A stretch of DNA of 64,000 nucleotides from Tessaracoccus sp. OS52 (GTDB taxonomy: Bacteria > Actinomycetota > Actinomycetes > Propionibacteriales > Propionibacteriaceae), in assembly GCF_020687685.1 (NCBI RefSeq), contig NZ_JAJEWM010000001.1:1674001-1738000 (forward strand). The letters are read 5' to 3'. The notes beneath the pieces were generated by a model. It made no database searches. It was given only the letters and a program-made list of their open reading frames with translations, and was not told the DNA's origin. Below are positions 8,745 through 19,353 of the stretch, one piece after another (position 1 is the first letter of the stretch; every line of letters begins with the position of its first letter). The position numbers were made by a program, and so were the translations under genes.

Positions 8745-9455
8745 GTGCAGCACTCCCCCGCCCTCGTGGCGCGTGACATCCACGTCGCGTTCGCCGGACG
8801 TCCCGCGCTCTCGGGACTCGACCTGACCGCCACCCCCGGGGCGGTCACCGCCCTGCTGGGTCCCAACGGGGCCGGCAAGACCACCTTCATCCGCTGCTGC
8901 ACGGGTCTGGTGGTGCCGGATTCCGGGACGCTGGAGGTGTTCGGCGCCCCGCCCGGCTCCGCGACGGCGAGGGCACGCGTCGGCCTCATGCCCCAGACCA
9001 CCGGCGCCTGGTCAGCGATCGCACCGGGGCAGCTGCTGCGCTACCTCGCCAGCCTCTACGGATCCCCGCAGCCGGTTGACACGCTGATGGACAGGCTCGG
9101 GATCCGGGGTTTCGAAAACACTCCGTACCGGCACCTCTCAGGCGGTCAGCAGCAGGCCGTGAACCTCGCCGGGGCCCTCGTGGGACGGCCTGGCCTGGTG
9201 TTCCTCGACGAGCCGACCGCCGGCCTGGACGTCCGCGCCAAGCGCGACACCTGGGAACTGGTGCGGCAGGTTCGGGACGCCGGCGTGGCAGTCATCCTGA
9301 CCACCCATGACATGCGGGAGGCGGCCGAGCTGGCGGATGAAGTGAGCATAATCGACCGCGGCGCGGTCACCGCGCAGGGCACCGTCGGCGACCTCACCCG
9401 CAGCGCAACCCTCGAGGACGTGTTCCTCGCCAACACCACAGGAGATCGGGAATGA
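8745..9455 (+). CDS. ABC transporter ATP-binding protein (ctaA-linked)
   Basis: 236 residues, a single ABC cassette of the drug/heme exporter type: Walker A GPNGAGKTTF (~38), Q-loop MPQTTGAW, signature LSGGQQQ (~132), Walker B LVFLDEPTAGLD and switch TTHDMREA. Start is GTG at 8745; TAGGCT ends 6 bases before it and no Shine-Dalgarno exists, so a leaderless mRNA is likely. The permease gene overlaps its end by 4 bases and ctaA follows. The same ABC-permease-ctaA arrangement beside sufR is seen in mycobacteria (Rv1456c-Rv1460 region). Substrate unknown. Confidence 0.9.
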   Translation: MQHSPALVARDIHVAFAGRPALSGLDLTATPGAVTALLGPNGAGKTTFIRCCTGLVVPDSGTLEVFGAPPGSATARARVGLMPQTTGAWSAIAPGQLLRYLASLYGSPQPVDTLMDRLGIRGFENTPYRHLSGGQQQAVNLAGALVGRPGLVFLDEPTAGLDVRAKRDTWELVRQVRDAGVAVILTTHDMREAAELADEVSIIDRGAVTAQGTVGDLTRSATLEDVFLANTTGDRE

Positions 9456-10195
9456 CACTCGACTTCAGCCCCACCGGCTTCGCCGCGCCCAGGAAGGACC
9501 AGGTGCTGGCCCACGCGCGGACCGAGGCGAGCCTGATCATGCGCAACGGCGAGCAGGCGATCCTGGCCCTGGTGATCCCGGTGGCCATCCTCATCGCGGG
9601 CCGCTGGTTCGCGGGTGCACTCGGCCTCGAGTTCGCGGCCACGGTCCCGTCAGTCCTGGCGCTGGCCATCTGGTCGTCCTGCTTCACGTCACTGGCGATC
9701 TCGACGGGGTTCGAGCGGCGCTACAACGTGCTCGAGCGGCTCGCGGCCACTCCCCTCGGCAAGACCGGGATCCTGCTGGGCAAGTCCCTGGGCATCGCCA
9801 TGATCACCGCTGGCCAGGTGGCGGTGCTCGCCGCGATCGCGCTGGCCCTGGGGTGGCGGCCCGGACTGGCACCGGCGCACCTCCTGGTCGCGCTCCTGAG
9901 CGCCGTCCTCGCCATGGCCGCCTTCGCCGGACTCGCCCTGTCCCTGTCGGGCACGGCTCGCCCCGAGGTGACGCTCGCCGTCGCGAACCTCGTCTACCTG
10001 ATCGGCATGGCCGCGGGCCTGCTGCTGCCGGTGGCCCGCTACCCGGGATGGCTGCAGCCAATCGTCGCCGGGCTGCCGACCGGGGCCCTCGGCGAGGCGA
10101 TGCGCTCCGGCTCGGTGCTGTCCATCCCCATCCTGCTCGCCTGGTGCGTCGTTGGCCTGCTGGTCTCCCGGAAGGTGTTCTCATGGACCTCGTGA
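9452..10195 (+). CDS. ABC-2 type transporter permease
   Basis: 247 residues with about six membrane segments (starting near residues 32, 58, 105, 135, 170 and 222) and the ABC-2 motif region GFERRYNVLERLAATPLGK (~75-93). It pairs with the ATPase encoded just upstream (ATGA overlap). Its last 13 bases overlap the ctaA start in another frame. Proximity to ctaA invites a role in heme or cytochrome oxidase biogenesis, but a multidrug-type exporter is equally compatible. Confidence 0.88.
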   Translation: MTLDFSPTGFAAPRKDQVLAHARTEASLIMRNGEQAILALVIPVAILIAGRWFAGALGLEFAATVPSVLALAIWSSCFTSLAISTGFERRYNVLERLAATPLGKTGILLGKSLGIAMITAGQVAVLAAIALALGWRPGLAPAHLLVALLSAVLAMAAFAGLALSLSGTARPEVTLAVANLVYLIGMAAGLLLPVARYPGWLQPIVAGLPTGALGEAMRSGSVLSIPILLAWCVVGLLVSRKVFSWTS

Positions 10196-11130
10196 CCAGC
10201 CGCAAAGGCCTCGCGTGGCTCTTCGACGGCGAACGCGCCCTGCGCAGCTGGCTGATCGCCTCACTCATCTGCAACATGGGCATCATCGTCACCGGAGCCG
10301 TGGTGCGGCTCACTGGCTCGGGGCTCGGCTGCCCCACGTGGCCGCAGTGCTTCGAGGGCACCTACGTCCCGCACGCCGAGGCCGGCATCCACGGCGCAAT
10401 CGAGTTCGGGAACCGGCTGCTGACCTTCGTGCTCATCATCGCGGCGCTCGGCGCGTTCATCGCAGCCTGGCGAAACCGTGGGGCTCGCAGTCGGCTGTGG
10501 TGGCTCACGCTCGGGATCGGGATCGGCATCCCGTTCCAGGGTGTCATCGGAGGCATCACCGTCCTCACCCAGCTGAACCCGTGGGTGGTCGCGTTGCACC
10601 TGCTGCTGTCAGTCGCGCTGATCGTGTTGTGCGTGTGGGCTCTCCTGATGGCCAGAGGCACTCCGCCCGAGGCCATCGGTGGCCGTGGGCGGGCGCTCGT
10701 GGTGGCGACGTTCGCCGTCGCGATGCTGTGCATCTGGCTGGGCACGATCGTCACGGGCGCCGGCCCCCACGCCGGGGACATCGACGCGGTTCGCAACGGT
10801 CTGGACATCACGTCAGTGGCCCGCGTCCACAGCCTGTCGGCCTGGGCGCTGACCGGCGGCATCGTGCTGTCGCTGGTCTGGGTGCGGCGGGGCCACCATC
10901 CCCGAGCGACCCGCGCGGCGTGGGCGCTCCTGGCGAGCGTGCTGGTACAGGGAGTGATCGGCTACGTCCAGTACTTCCTCGGGCTTCCGATCGGTGTGGT
11001 GATCGCGCACCTGGTGGGGCTCACCCTCGTCACCGCTGCGGCTGCCTGGCTGTTGTTCGTCACCAGGGGAGGCGAGCCTCAGAACAGCAACGGATCGACC
11101 GCCATCGCGAGGAAGAGCAGCGCCAGGTAG
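10183..11130 (+). CDS. ctaA: CtaA, heme A synthase (COX15 type)
   Basis: 315 residues, predicted eight membrane helices in two similar halves. The first extracellular loop carries the paired cysteines of [14 protein letters not shown] (~44-57); conserved histidines occur in EFGNRL-adjacent and HSLSAW segments as heme ligands. The enzyme oxidises the C8 methyl of heme O to the formyl group of heme A for cytochrome aa3. The ATG at 10183 lies inside the permease gene (13-base overlap). The 3' end overlaps the convergent ctaB by 52 bases. Confidence 0.92.
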   Translation: MDLVTSRKGLAWLFDGERALRSWLIASLICNMGIIVTGAVVRLTGSGLGCPTWPQCFEGTYVPHAEAGIHGAIEFGNRLLTFVLIIAALGAFIAAWRNRGARSRLWWLTLGIGIGIPFQGVIGGITVLTQLNPWVVALHLLLSVALIVLCVWALLMARGTPPEAIGGRGRALVVATFAVAMLCIWLGTIVTGAGPHAGDIDAVRNGLDITSVARVHSLSAWALTGGIVLSLVWVRRGHHPRATRAAWALLASVLVQGVIGYVQYFLGLPIGVVIAHLVGLTLVTAAAAWLLFVTRGGEPQNSNGSTAIARKSSAR

Positions 11131-12005
11131 CTGTTGGACCAGTGGAACAGGCGCATCGCCTTCAATTGGGGACCCTCGGCACCGGCGCGGGCCCGCAACC
11201 ACAGCCGGACGGCCTCGACGATGAACACGGCACCGAGCACCGCTGCCACGACCGGGTAGAGCAAGCCGGTGGGAGCGACCGGCCACAGCAGCAGCGACAC
11301 CGCCACCGTCGCCACGGTGTAGGCGAGCATCTGGGTGGCCACCTGCGGAGCGGTCCGGACGACCGGCAGCATCGGCACGCCAGCCGCGGCGTAGTCGTCC
11401 TTGTAGCGGAACGCCAGCGCCCAGGTGTGGGGCGGCGTCCACAGGAAAACGATCGCGAACAGGACGAACGGCGCCCAGGCCAGTTCCCCGGTCACGGCGG
11501 TCCAGCCGATGAGGGGTGGGAAGCAGCCTGCGATCCCGCCCCAGACAATGTTCTGGGAGGTCCGGCGCTTGAGCCACATGGTGTAGACGAAGATGTAGAA
11601 GGCATTCGCGGCCAGCGCGAGAGCGGCCGAGAGCCAGTTGGCCCCGAAGCCCAGGACGACGGTGGCAAGCACCGCGAGCACGGCGCCGAAGACCGTCGCC
11701 GATACCGTGCCGACCTGGTGGCGTGGCATCGGTCGACGCCGCGTGCGGCGCATCACCTCATCGATGTCACGGTCCAGGATGCAGTTGAACGTGTTGGCGC
11801 TGGCGGCGGCGAACAGGCCGCCCAGGAGCGTCCACAGCACAAGGTCCCACGGCGGCAGTCCCCCGGCCGCCAGGAACATCGCGGGGAGGGTGGTGACGAG
11901 CAGGAGTTCGATGATCCGCGGCTTTGTGAGCGCGACGTAGGCCTTCACCACGTCCAGAAGTCTCGCCGGGACGTCCACCGTCTGGTCCACAGTTCCTGCC
12001 ACCAC
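11079..12005 (-). CDS. ctaB: CtaB, protoheme IX farnesyltransferase (heme O synthase)
   Basis: 308 residues, UbiA-family prenyltransferase with about eight or nine helices. The magnesium-diphosphate motif N-x3-D-x3-D appears in [13 protein letters not shown] and the second aspartate motif region follows later near YKDD. It converts heme B to heme O, the substrate of CtaA, so the two convergent genes form one pathway. Start is GTG (first of a GTG-GTG pair) with GGAGGG 9 bases upstream. A TAGACT box ~35 bases upstream could be its -10. Confidence 0.94.
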   Translation of the reverse strand: MVAGTVDQTVDVPARLLDVVKAYVALTKPRIIELLLVTTLPAMFLAAGGLPPWDLVLWTLLGGLFAAASANTFNCILDRDIDEVMRRTRRRPMPRHQVGTVSATVFGAVLAVLATVVLGFGANWLSAALALAANAFYIFVYTMWLKRRTSQNIVWGGIAGCFPPLIGWTAVTGELAWAPFVLFAIVFLWTPPHTWALAFRYKDDYAAAGVPMLPVVRTAPQVATQMLAYTVATVAVSLLLWPVAPTGLLYPVVAAVLGAVFIVEAVRLWLRARAGAEGPQLKAMRLFHWSNSYLALLFLAMAVDPLLF

Positions 12006-12141
12006 GTTCTAAGTCCCTCCAACCGGTAACCGTCGCGGTGAGTCTACCCCGCGCCGCCCGGTAGGCAGATATGGGAAGCCACAGCCTCTTTTGCGCACTA
12101 GTGTTGATTCCGCTGTCCCCTCGAACTGGTCAAGGAGCACG

Positions 12142-13674
12142 ATGACGACCGAGATCACCAACCCGCTGCGCGACCCGCAGGACCGCCGCCTGCCCCGGAT
12201 CGCCGGTCCCTGCGTCCTGGTCATCTTCGGCGTGACGGGCGACCTGTCGCGCAAGAAGCTCATGCCCGCGGTCTACGACCTGGCCAACCGCGGAATGCTG
12301 CCTCCCGGCTTCGGACTCGTCGGGTTCGCCCGCCGGGACTGGGCCGACCAGGACTTCGCCCAGGTGGTCCATGACGCCGTCAAGGAGAACGCCCGTACCG
12401 AGTTCCGGGAGGAGGTGTGGGAGCAGTTGCTGGAAGGCATCCGGTTCGTCTCCGGCACCTTCGACTCCGACGAGGCCTTCCTTAGCCTGCGGGACACCAT
12501 CCGAGAGCTGGACACCGCACGCGGCACCGGCGGGAACCACGCCTTCTACCTGTCCATCCCACCCTCCAGCTTCGAGATCGTCGTCAGCCAGTTGAAGCGG
12601 CACGGCCTCACGGATCGCTCCGAGGGGAACTGGAACCGGGTGGTCATCGAGAAGCCCTTCGGGCAGGACCTGCAGTCGGCCCGCGAACTCAACGACGTCG
12701 TCTCCGCGCTGTTCGAGCCGCACGAGGTGTTCCGGATCGACCACTACCTGGGCAAGGAAACGGTCCAGAACATGATGGCCCTGCGGTTCGCCAACCAGAT
12801 GTTCGAGCCCATCTGGAACAACCACTACGTCAGCCACGTCCAGATCACGATGGCCGAGGACATCGGCATCGGTGGCCGCGCGGGCTACTACGACGGCATC
12901 GGCGCCGCCCGGGACGTCATCCAGAACCACCTCCTGCAGCTGCTAGCGCTGACGGCGATGGAGGAACCCACCTCGTTCGAGGCCTCCCAGCTGCGCACCG
13001 AGAAGCAGAAGGTGCTCGCCGCGGCCAGGGTGCCAGACAACCTGGACCTCCACACCGCCCGCGGCCAGTACGCCGCCGGCTGGCAGGGCGGCCGGCACGT
13101 GAAGGGTTACCTGGAGGAGGACGGGGTGGACCCGCGATCCAAGACCGAGACCTACGCTGCGCTGCGGGTCGACGTCGACAACCGTCGCTGGGCGGGTGTG
13201 CCGTTCTACCTGCGGGCCGCCAAGCGGATGCCACGCAGGGTCACCGAGGTTGCGCTCAGCTTCAAACGCGCCCCGCACCTGCCGTTCACCACGACCGACA
13301 CCGAGGAACTAGGGACCAACGCCCTGGTGATGCGGATCCAGCCGGACGAGGGCGTGACGTTGCGCTTCGGTGCGAAAGTACCCGGAACCCAGATGGAGAT
13401 CCGTGAGGTCTCGATGGACTTCGGCTACGGCGGATCCTTCACCTCCACCTCGCCCGAGGCCTACGAACGGCTCATCCTCGACGTGCTCCTCGGCGACCCG
13501 CCGCTGTTCCCGCAGCAGGAGGAGGTCGAGTTGAGCTGGAAGATCCTGGACCCGGTGATCGAGCACTGGCACAACCGGCCCGACCAGCCCCAACCCTACG
13601 TCGCCGGCAGTTGGGGTCCGCAGTGCGGACGGGACATGCTCGCCGCCGACGGTTTCATCTGGCGACGGCCGTAA
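12142..13674 (+). CDS. zwf: glucose-6-phosphate dehydrogenase
   Basis: 510 residues. N-terminal Rossmann motif VIFGVTGDLSRKK (~25-37) and the substrate signature DHYLGKE at 200-206 identify G6PDH, which makes 6-phosphogluconolactone and NADPH. Start at 12142 has AAGGAG 6 bases upstream; the frame extends to 12091 without a ribosome site. First gene of zwf-opcA-pgl. The transketolase and transaldolase genes that usually sit between ctaB and zwf in actinobacteria are not here. Confidence 0.96.
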   Translation: MTTEITNPLRDPQDRRLPRIAGPCVLVIFGVTGDLSRKKLMPAVYDLANRGMLPPGFGLVGFARRDWADQDFAQVVHDAVKENARTEFREEVWEQLLEGIRFVSGTFDSDEAFLSLRDTIRELDTARGTGGNHAFYLSIPPSSFEIVVSQLKRHGLTDRSEGNWNRVVIEKPFGQDLQSARELNDVVSALFEPHEVFRIDHYLGKETVQNMMALRFANQMFEPIWNNHYVSHVQITMAEDIGIGGRAGYYDGIGAARDVIQNHLLQLLALTAMEEPTSFEASQLRTEKQKVLAAARVPDNLDLHTARGQYAAGWQGGRHVKGYLEEDGVDPRSKTETYAALRVDVDNRRWAGVPFYLRAAKRMPRRVTEVALSFKRAPHLPFTTTDTEELGTNALVMRIQPDEGVTLRFGAKVPGTQMEIREVSMDFGYGGSFTSTSPEAYERLILDVLLGDPPLFPQQEEVELSWKILDPVIEHWHNRPDQPQPYVAGSWGPQCGRDMLAADGFIWRRP

Positions 13675-13687
13675 AGGAGACCTGGAC

Positions 13688-14596
13688 ATGATCATCGAAC
13701 TCAACGACACCTCCACCAAGGAGATCGCGGCCGAGTTGCTGCGCGCCCGCCAGGCCGTCGGCGGGACCGGCGGGATGGTCCTCACCCTGGTGGTGGTGGC
13801 CGAGGACAAGCGCCGCGACGAGGTGTTCGCGGCGGCGCAGGCGTCCGCGAGGGCCCATCCCTCGCGCGTGATCGTGGTGGTCTACGCCGACGGCGACCAG
13901 CCAAGGCTGGACGCCGAGATCCAGGTCGGAGAGGACAGCCCCGGCGACCTGCTGGCGCTGCGCATCCATGGGGACGAGATCCGCGAGCACGCCGGCTCGG
14001 TCCTGCTCCCGCTGCTCCTGCCGGACTCCCCCACCATAGTGTGGTGGCCCAACGAGGCCCCCGAAAATCCCGCCGCGGACCCCGTCGGGGCGCTCGCGAA
14101 CCGCAGGATCACCGACGCCGCCGGCAGCGAGGACCCCAAGAACGCGCTGACCACGCGTGCCCGCAACCACACCCCTGGCGACACCGACCTCACCTGGACC
14201 AGGCTCACCCGCTGGCGGGCGCTGCTCGCCGCCGCCCTCGACCAGTACCCGCGTCCAGTGACCGGGGCCGTTGTGAAGGCCGCGCCGGACAATGCGCCGG
14301 CCATGCTGCTCGCCGCCTGGCTGGAGAACCGGCTGGGGATCGAGGTCCGGATGGAGGACCACGAACGCCCCGGTGTCAGCGAGGTCCGGCTGGAGACGGC
14401 CGACGGCGACGTCGTCATCAACCGCGGCGGGTCGGACTCGATCGCCCTCTACAACGTTCCCGGGGAGCCGGAGCGCAAGGTGGCGCTCAAGCGTCGCCCG
14501 CTGACGGACCTGATAACCGAGGAGTTGCAGCGGATGGACGCCGACGACATCTTCGAGGCTGCGGTCGGGCGGCTGCTCGAGAAGGTGGGTCCGTGA
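13688..14596 (+). CDS. opcA: OpcA, glucose-6-phosphate dehydrogenase assembly protein
   Basis: 302 residues, OpcA family; conserved block IVWWPNEAPENPAADPVG (~116-133) followed by ANRRITDA. OpcA is needed for assembly or allosteric activation of Zwf in cyanobacteria and actinobacteria. It starts 13 bases after zwf, with AAGGAG before the ATG, and its TGA overlaps the GTG of pgl (GTGA), consistent with one mRNA. Confidence 0.94.
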   Translation: MIIELNDTSTKEIAAELLRARQAVGGTGGMVLTLVVVAEDKRRDEVFAAAQASARAHPSRVIVVVYADGDQPRLDAEIQVGEDSPGDLLALRIHGDEIREHAGSVLLPLLLPDSPTIVWWPNEAPENPAADPVGALANRRITDAAGSEDPKNALTTRARNHTPGDTDLTWTRLTRWRALLAAALDQYPRPVTGAVVKAAPDNAPAMLLAAWLENRLGIEVRMEDHERPGVSEVRLETADGDVVINRGGSDSIALYNVPGEPERKVALKRRPLTDLITEELQRMDADDIFEAAVGRLLEKVGP

Positions 14597-15327
14597 CCTA
14601 CACCCGAGTCGTCCGCCTCACCGACGCCGACGAGGTCGCCGACGTCGTCGCCCGCCGTTTCCTGGACAGCATCGTCGCGCTGCAGCGCGCCCAGGGCATG
14701 GTCCACGTCTGCCTGACCGGGGGCAACACCGCCAACCTCATGTACGAGCGCTTCGCCGAACTGGCGCCCGAGTCGGGCCTCGACTCCGGCCTGCTGCAGC
14801 TGTGGTGGAGCGACGAGCGGTTCATCCCCGCCACCGACCCGGACCGCAACTCATTGCAGGCCCTGACGCGGCTGGCCCGGACCGTGGACATCAAGTCCGC
14901 TTCCACGCACATGATGCCCGCGGCGGACGGGCGCCTCGACGCGCACCAGTGCGCGGCGGAGTATGCGGCGGAACTGGGCGACACCCACTTCGACATCGCC
15001 CTGCTGGGCGTCGGGGCCGACGGCCACATCGGTTCCATCTTCCCCAACCACCAGAGCTTCGAGGCCACCACGAAGACGGTGATCGGCGTCACGGAGGCCC
15101 CGAAGGCGCCAGCCGAGCGCATCACACTGACCATCCCCGCACTCAACCGCACCGATCAACTCTGGTTCATCGTCAACGGCACGGGGAAGGCCGACGCCGT
15201 GGCGCGGGCCGTGCGCGACGACCGAAGCCTGCCCGCTGCCCACCCCAAGGGCCGCCAGTCCACTTTCTGGTTCATCGACGAGGAGGCGGCCGCAGACCTG
15301 CCGGAACCCTACCGCTGCGAGTTCTGA
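14593..15327 (+). CDS. pgl: 6-phosphogluconolactonase
   Basis: 244 residues, NagB/Pgl fold. Landmarks: VCLTGGNTANLMYE (~37-50), WWSDERFIPATDPDRN, and LLGVGADGHIGSIFPNH (the GxGxDGHIASLFP family motif) and the C-terminal STFWFIDEEAA. It hydrolyses the lactone made by Zwf. GTG start at 14593 overlaps opcA by 4 bases. A strong hairpin follows at 15348. Confidence 0.94.
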   Translation: MTYTRVVRLTDADEVADVVARRFLDSIVALQRAQGMVHVCLTGGNTANLMYERFAELAPESGLDSGLLQLWWSDERFIPATDPDRNSLQALTRLARTVDIKSASTHMMPAADGRLDAHQCAAEYAAELGDTHFDIALLGVGADGHIGSIFPNHQSFEATTKTVIGVTEAPKAPAERITLTIPALNRTDQLWFIVNGTGKADAVARAVRDDRSLPAAHPKGRQSTFWFIDEEAAADLPEPYRCEF

Positions 15328-15347
15328 CCCAGCTGGAAAGGCACGCA

Positions 15348-15377
15348 AAAGGCCGGACCCGCAGGGGTCCGGCCTTT
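15348..15377. terminator. bidirectional terminator between pgl and rbpA
   Basis: Perfect 13-bp stem AAAGGCCGGACCC / GGGTCCGGCCTTT with a 4-base loop; the A-run on one side and T-run on the other let it serve both convergent genes. Confidence 0.85.
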
Positions 15378-15391
15378 GCGTTGTTGGAATC

Positions 15392-15748
15392 TCAGTAGAT
15401 GACTTCTCCTGCGGCGCGGCGAGCCCGCAGCGCGGAGATGGCCTCCTCCAGGATCTCCTTGGCCTCGGCCTCCGTGCGACGCTCCTTCACATAGGCAAGG
15501 TGCGTCTTGTAGGGGACGATCTTCGGCGGCGGCGGCGGGTTCTCAGCGTCGGTGTTCGCCGGGAGTCCACACCGGGGGCAATCCCAGGATTCCGGGATGG
15601 CCGCGTCCACGGCGAAGGCGGGGCGGGTCTCGTGCCCACTCGCGCAGAAATATGAAACATGTAGCCTCGGCGCGGAGTCCCCGCGTTCAGCCTCACCCAT
15701 TGGACCGGCGCCCACACGGCTACCGCGGATGGCGCTACCACCTGCCAC
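15392..15748 (-). CDS. rbpA: RbpA, RNA polymerase-binding protein
   Basis: 118 residues. The N-terminus AIRGSRVGAGPMGEAERGD matches the RbpA tail and basic linker that contact the sigma factor and promoter; the middle has a zinc-type set C-x4-H ... C-x2-C (FCASGHE, WDCPRCG), and the C-terminal sigma-interaction region is KTHLAYVKERRTEAEAKEI. RbpA stabilises open complexes with the primary sigma factor in actinobacteria. GTG start at 15748 with GGAGGAG 5 bases upstream. It follows secG on the same strand. Confidence 0.93.
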   Translation of the reverse strand: MAGGSAIRGSRVGAGPMGEAERGDSAPRLHVSYFCASGHETRPAFAVDAAIPESWDCPRCGLPANTDAENPPPPPKIVPYKTHLAYVKERRTEAEAKEILEEAISALRARRAAGEVIY

Positions 15749-15798
15749 AGCTACTCCTCCACTACTTCGTGTTCAACTTGGCTTTGTACTCTGGCCTG

Positions 15799-16059
15799 CT
15801 ACGCGGTGATGCGGTAGAGCACCAGCAACGCGACAATCGTGAGCACCCACACGCTCGTCAGGATGACCGTCAACCGGTCAAGCCTGCGCTCAGCGGTGGA
15901 GGCGCCACCCATCGATGTGGACATGCCACCACCGAAGAGATCCGACATTCCGCCGCCACTGCCCTTGTGAAGCAGAACGGAGGCGGCCAGCAGGGCACTG
16001 AGGATCACCAGGATGATCGAAAGCGTCGTAATGGGCCAGCTCAGGAGGGGGACAATCAC
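15799..16059 (-). CDS. secG: SecG, preprotein translocase subunit
   Basis: 86 residues, two membrane helices flanking the SecG cytoplasmic loop HKGSGGGMSDLFGGGMSTS. SecG is an auxiliary subunit of SecYEG. I chose GTG at 16057-16059 because TAGACT lies exactly 7 bases upstream, fitting a leaderless mRNA, and because the tpiA terminator at 16127-16158 separates it from upstream genes. An in-frame ATG at 16086 with a GGAG only 3 bases away is the alternative (95 residues). Confidence 0.87.
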   Translation of the reverse strand: MIVPLLSWPITTLSIILVILSALLAASVLLHKGSGGGMSDLFGGGMSTSMGGASTAERRLDRLTVILTSVWVLTIVALLVLYRITA

Positions 16060-16066
16060 GTTTTCG

Positions 16067-16072
16067 AGTCTA
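16067..16072 (-). promoter_or_regulatory. -10 box of secG
   Basis: TAGACT on the minus strand ends 7 bases before the secG GTG, so transcription would begin at or next to the start codon. Confidence 0.5.
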
Positions 16073-16126
16073 CCCGAGTGATTCATTTTCTCCACATCGG
16101 CCCGCCCTTGCCCGGGCACGAAAGAA

Positions 16127-16158
16127 GCGGCGCCCCGACGGTGTCGTCGGGGCGCCGC
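16127..16158 (-). terminator. terminator after tpiA
   Basis: 13-bp perfect stem GCGGCGCCCCGAC / GTCGGGGCGCCGC, 6-base loop, followed on the minus strand by TTCTTTCG. It closes the gap-pgk-tpiA operon. Confidence 0.85.
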
Positions 16159-16174
16159 AACGCGTGGAGTTGCC

Positions 16175-16960
16175 TCAGGCGGGCAGGTCGTAGAACCGCA
16201 CGATGGCGGCGAACTCGTCGGGCTGGAGGCTCGCTCCACCGACCAGCGCACCGTCCACGTCGGGCTGCGCCATGATCTGGGCAACGTTGCTGGACTTCAC
16301 CGAGCCGCCGTACTGGATCCGAACGGCATCTGCGGTGCCCTGGTCGTACAGGGCCGCGATCTCCGCGCGGATGGCGCCGCAGACCTCCTGCGCGTCCTGC
16401 GGGGTGGCCACCTCGCCGGTGCCGATCGCCCAAACGGGTTCGTACGCGACGACCAGACCCGCCACCTGCTCCGCGGTGAGGTCGGCCAGTGTGCCCCGGA
16501 GCTGGTTCAGGGTGAACTCGACGTGGGTGCCCTCCTTGCGGATGTCCAGGCCCTCCCCGACGCAGATGATCGGGGTCATGCCGGCAGCCAGTGTCTTCTT
16601 CGCCTTGGCGTTGATCACCTCGTCGGTCTCACCGAAGTACTGGCGACGCTCCGAGTGGCCGATGACGACGTAGGAGACCTGCAGCTTGGCCAGCATGTCC
16701 GCCGAGATCTCGCCGGTGTAGGCACCGGCGTCATGCTCGGAGACGTTCTGGGCACCCAGGACGATGGGCATCCGTTCGCCGTCGATCAGCGTCTGGACGG
16801 TGCGCAGGTCCGTGAACGGGGGCACCACGACGCACTCGGACTTGGTGCCGTCGTACTCCTTGTCGGCCAGCGTCCACGCGAGCTTCTGGACCATGCCGGT
16901 GGCCTCGACGTGGTTGAGGTTCATCTTCCAGTTGCCGGCCATGATCGGCTTGCGGGTCAT
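16175..16960 (-). CDS. tpiA: triosephosphate isomerase
   Basis: 261 residues, TIM barrel. Substrate lysine in AGNWKMN (~8-14), catalytic histidine region [13 protein letters not shown] and catalytic glutamate in [11 protein letters not shown] (~168-178). Interconverts DHAP and glyceraldehyde-3-phosphate. Its ATG overlaps the pgk stop by 4 bases, and with gap it forms a lower-glycolysis operon ending at the hairpin at 16127. Confidence 0.97.
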   Translation of the reverse strand: MTRKPIMAGNWKMNLNHVEATGMVQKLAWTLADKEYDGTKSECVVVPPFTDLRTVQTLIDGERMPIVLGAQNVSEHDAGAYTGEISADMLAKLQVSYVVIGHSERRQYFGETDEVINAKAKKTLAAGMTPIICVGEGLDIRKEGTHVEFTLNQLRGTLADLTAEQVAGLVVAYEPVWAIGTGEVATPQDAQEVCGAIRAEIAALYDQGTADAVRIQYGGSVKSSNVAQIMAQPDVDGALVGGASLQPDEFAAIVRFYDLPA

Positions 16961-18177
16961 CGGTTGACTCCTTCTTCCAGTACTGCGATGCCGGGCAGTT
17001 CCTTGCCCTCGAGGAACTCCAGCGAGGCGCCGCCGCCGGTGGAGATGTGACCGAACTCATCGTCGGCGTGGCCCAGCACGCGAACCGCGGCGGCGGAGTC
17101 GCCACCGCCGACGACCGACAGCCCGTCGACCTCGGTGAGGGCCTTGGCCACCGCGGCGGTGCCCTTGGCCAGTTCCTCGATCTCGAACACGCCCATCGGC
17201 CCGTTCCAGAACACGGTGCGGGCGCCACGAATGGCGTCGGCGAACAGCTTCTCCGATTCGGGTCCGATGTCCAGGCCCTGCTTGCCTTCCGGGATGGCGT
17301 CGGCCGGAACCACCTCCACCTCGCCGATGACCGTGCGCTCGTCGAAGTTGGCGCCGTCGGCCACGCGGATGTCGGTGGGCAGGATGATCTGCTTGCCCTC
17401 CGCCGCCGCCTGCTCGAGGTAGGACTTGCAGGTCTCGATGTTGGCCTCGTCCACCAGCGAGCTGCCGATGTCGTGCCCCTGTGCCTTAAGGAAGGTGAAC
17501 AGCATCCCGCCACCGATCACCAGGGTGTCGGCGATCTTCAGCAGGTTGTCGATGACCGACAGCTTGTCGGCGACCTTGGCGCCGCCCAGCACCACGACGA
17601 AGGGGCGCTCGGGATCCTTCACCAACCGGTTCAGGACCTCGACCTCCTTCGCCACGAGGTAGCCGGCGGCGTTCGGCAGGAGCCGCGCCACGTCGTAGAC
17701 GGAAGCCTGCTTGCGGTGGACCACGCCGAAGCCGTCGGAGACGAACAGGTCACCGAAAGCGGCGTACTTCTTGGCAAGCTCGACCCGCTCGGCCTCGTCC
17801 TTGGACTCCTCGGCCGGCTCGTAGCGCACGTTCTCGAGAAGGGCGACTTCGCCGTCGGCGAGGGCTTCGACGGTGGCGGTGGCGGACTCCCCCACCACGT
17901 CGCCGGCGAGCTTGACCTCGGTGCCGAGCAGCTCGGAGAGCCGCACGGCCACCGGGGACAGCGAGTACTTCGGGTTCACCGAACCCTTGGGTCGGCCCAG
18001 GTGAGCCATGATGATGATCCTGGCGCCCTGCTCACGCAGTTTGGACAGCGTCGGCAACGCGGCACGGATGCGCCCGTCGTCGGTGATGGTGTCCCCGTCG
18101 AGCGGGACGTTGAAGTCGCAGCGGATCAGTACCCGCTTGCCCGACAGATCGCCGAGATCGTCAATGGACTGCACCAT
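16957..18177 (-). CDS. pgk: phosphoglycerate kinase
   Basis: 406 residues. N-domain [14 protein letters not shown] (~15-28) and HLGRPKG, C-domain nucleotide site with [12 protein letters not shown] and GGGDSAAAV; ends with the conserved [18 protein letters not shown]. Makes ATP from 1,3-bisphosphoglycerate. 30 bases downstream of gap and overlapping tpiA by 4 bases; GGGGAGG-like ribosome site precedes it. Confidence 0.97.
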   Translation of the reverse strand: MVQSIDDLGDLSGKRVLIRCDFNVPLDGDTITDDGRIRAALPTLSKLREQGARIIIMAHLGRPKGSVNPKYSLSPVAVRLSELLGTEVKLAGDVVGESATATVEALADGEVALLENVRYEPAEESKDEAERVELAKKYAAFGDLFVSDGFGVVHRKQASVYDVARLLPNAAGYLVAKEVEVLNRLVKDPERPFVVVLGGAKVADKLSVIDNLLKIADTLVIGGGMLFTFLKAQGHDIGSSLVDEANIETCKSYLEQAAAEGKQIILPTDIRVADGANFDERTVIGEVEVVPADAIPEGKQGLDIGPESEKLFADAIRGARTVFWNGPMGVFEIEELAKGTAAVAKALTEVDGLSVVGGGDSAAAVRVLGHADDEFGHISTGGGASLEFLEGKELPGIAVLEEGVNR

Positions 18178-18207
18178 GGGCCTCCCCTTTCCTTGTTCAG
18201 TTGGTTG

Positions 18208-19353
<1,146 letters not shown>

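Noticed and set aside
10152-12029. Plus-strand frame of 625 codons across ctaA and ctaB
   Set aside because: Out of frame with ctaA and antisense to ctaB; arginine/histidine-rich translation without any motif.
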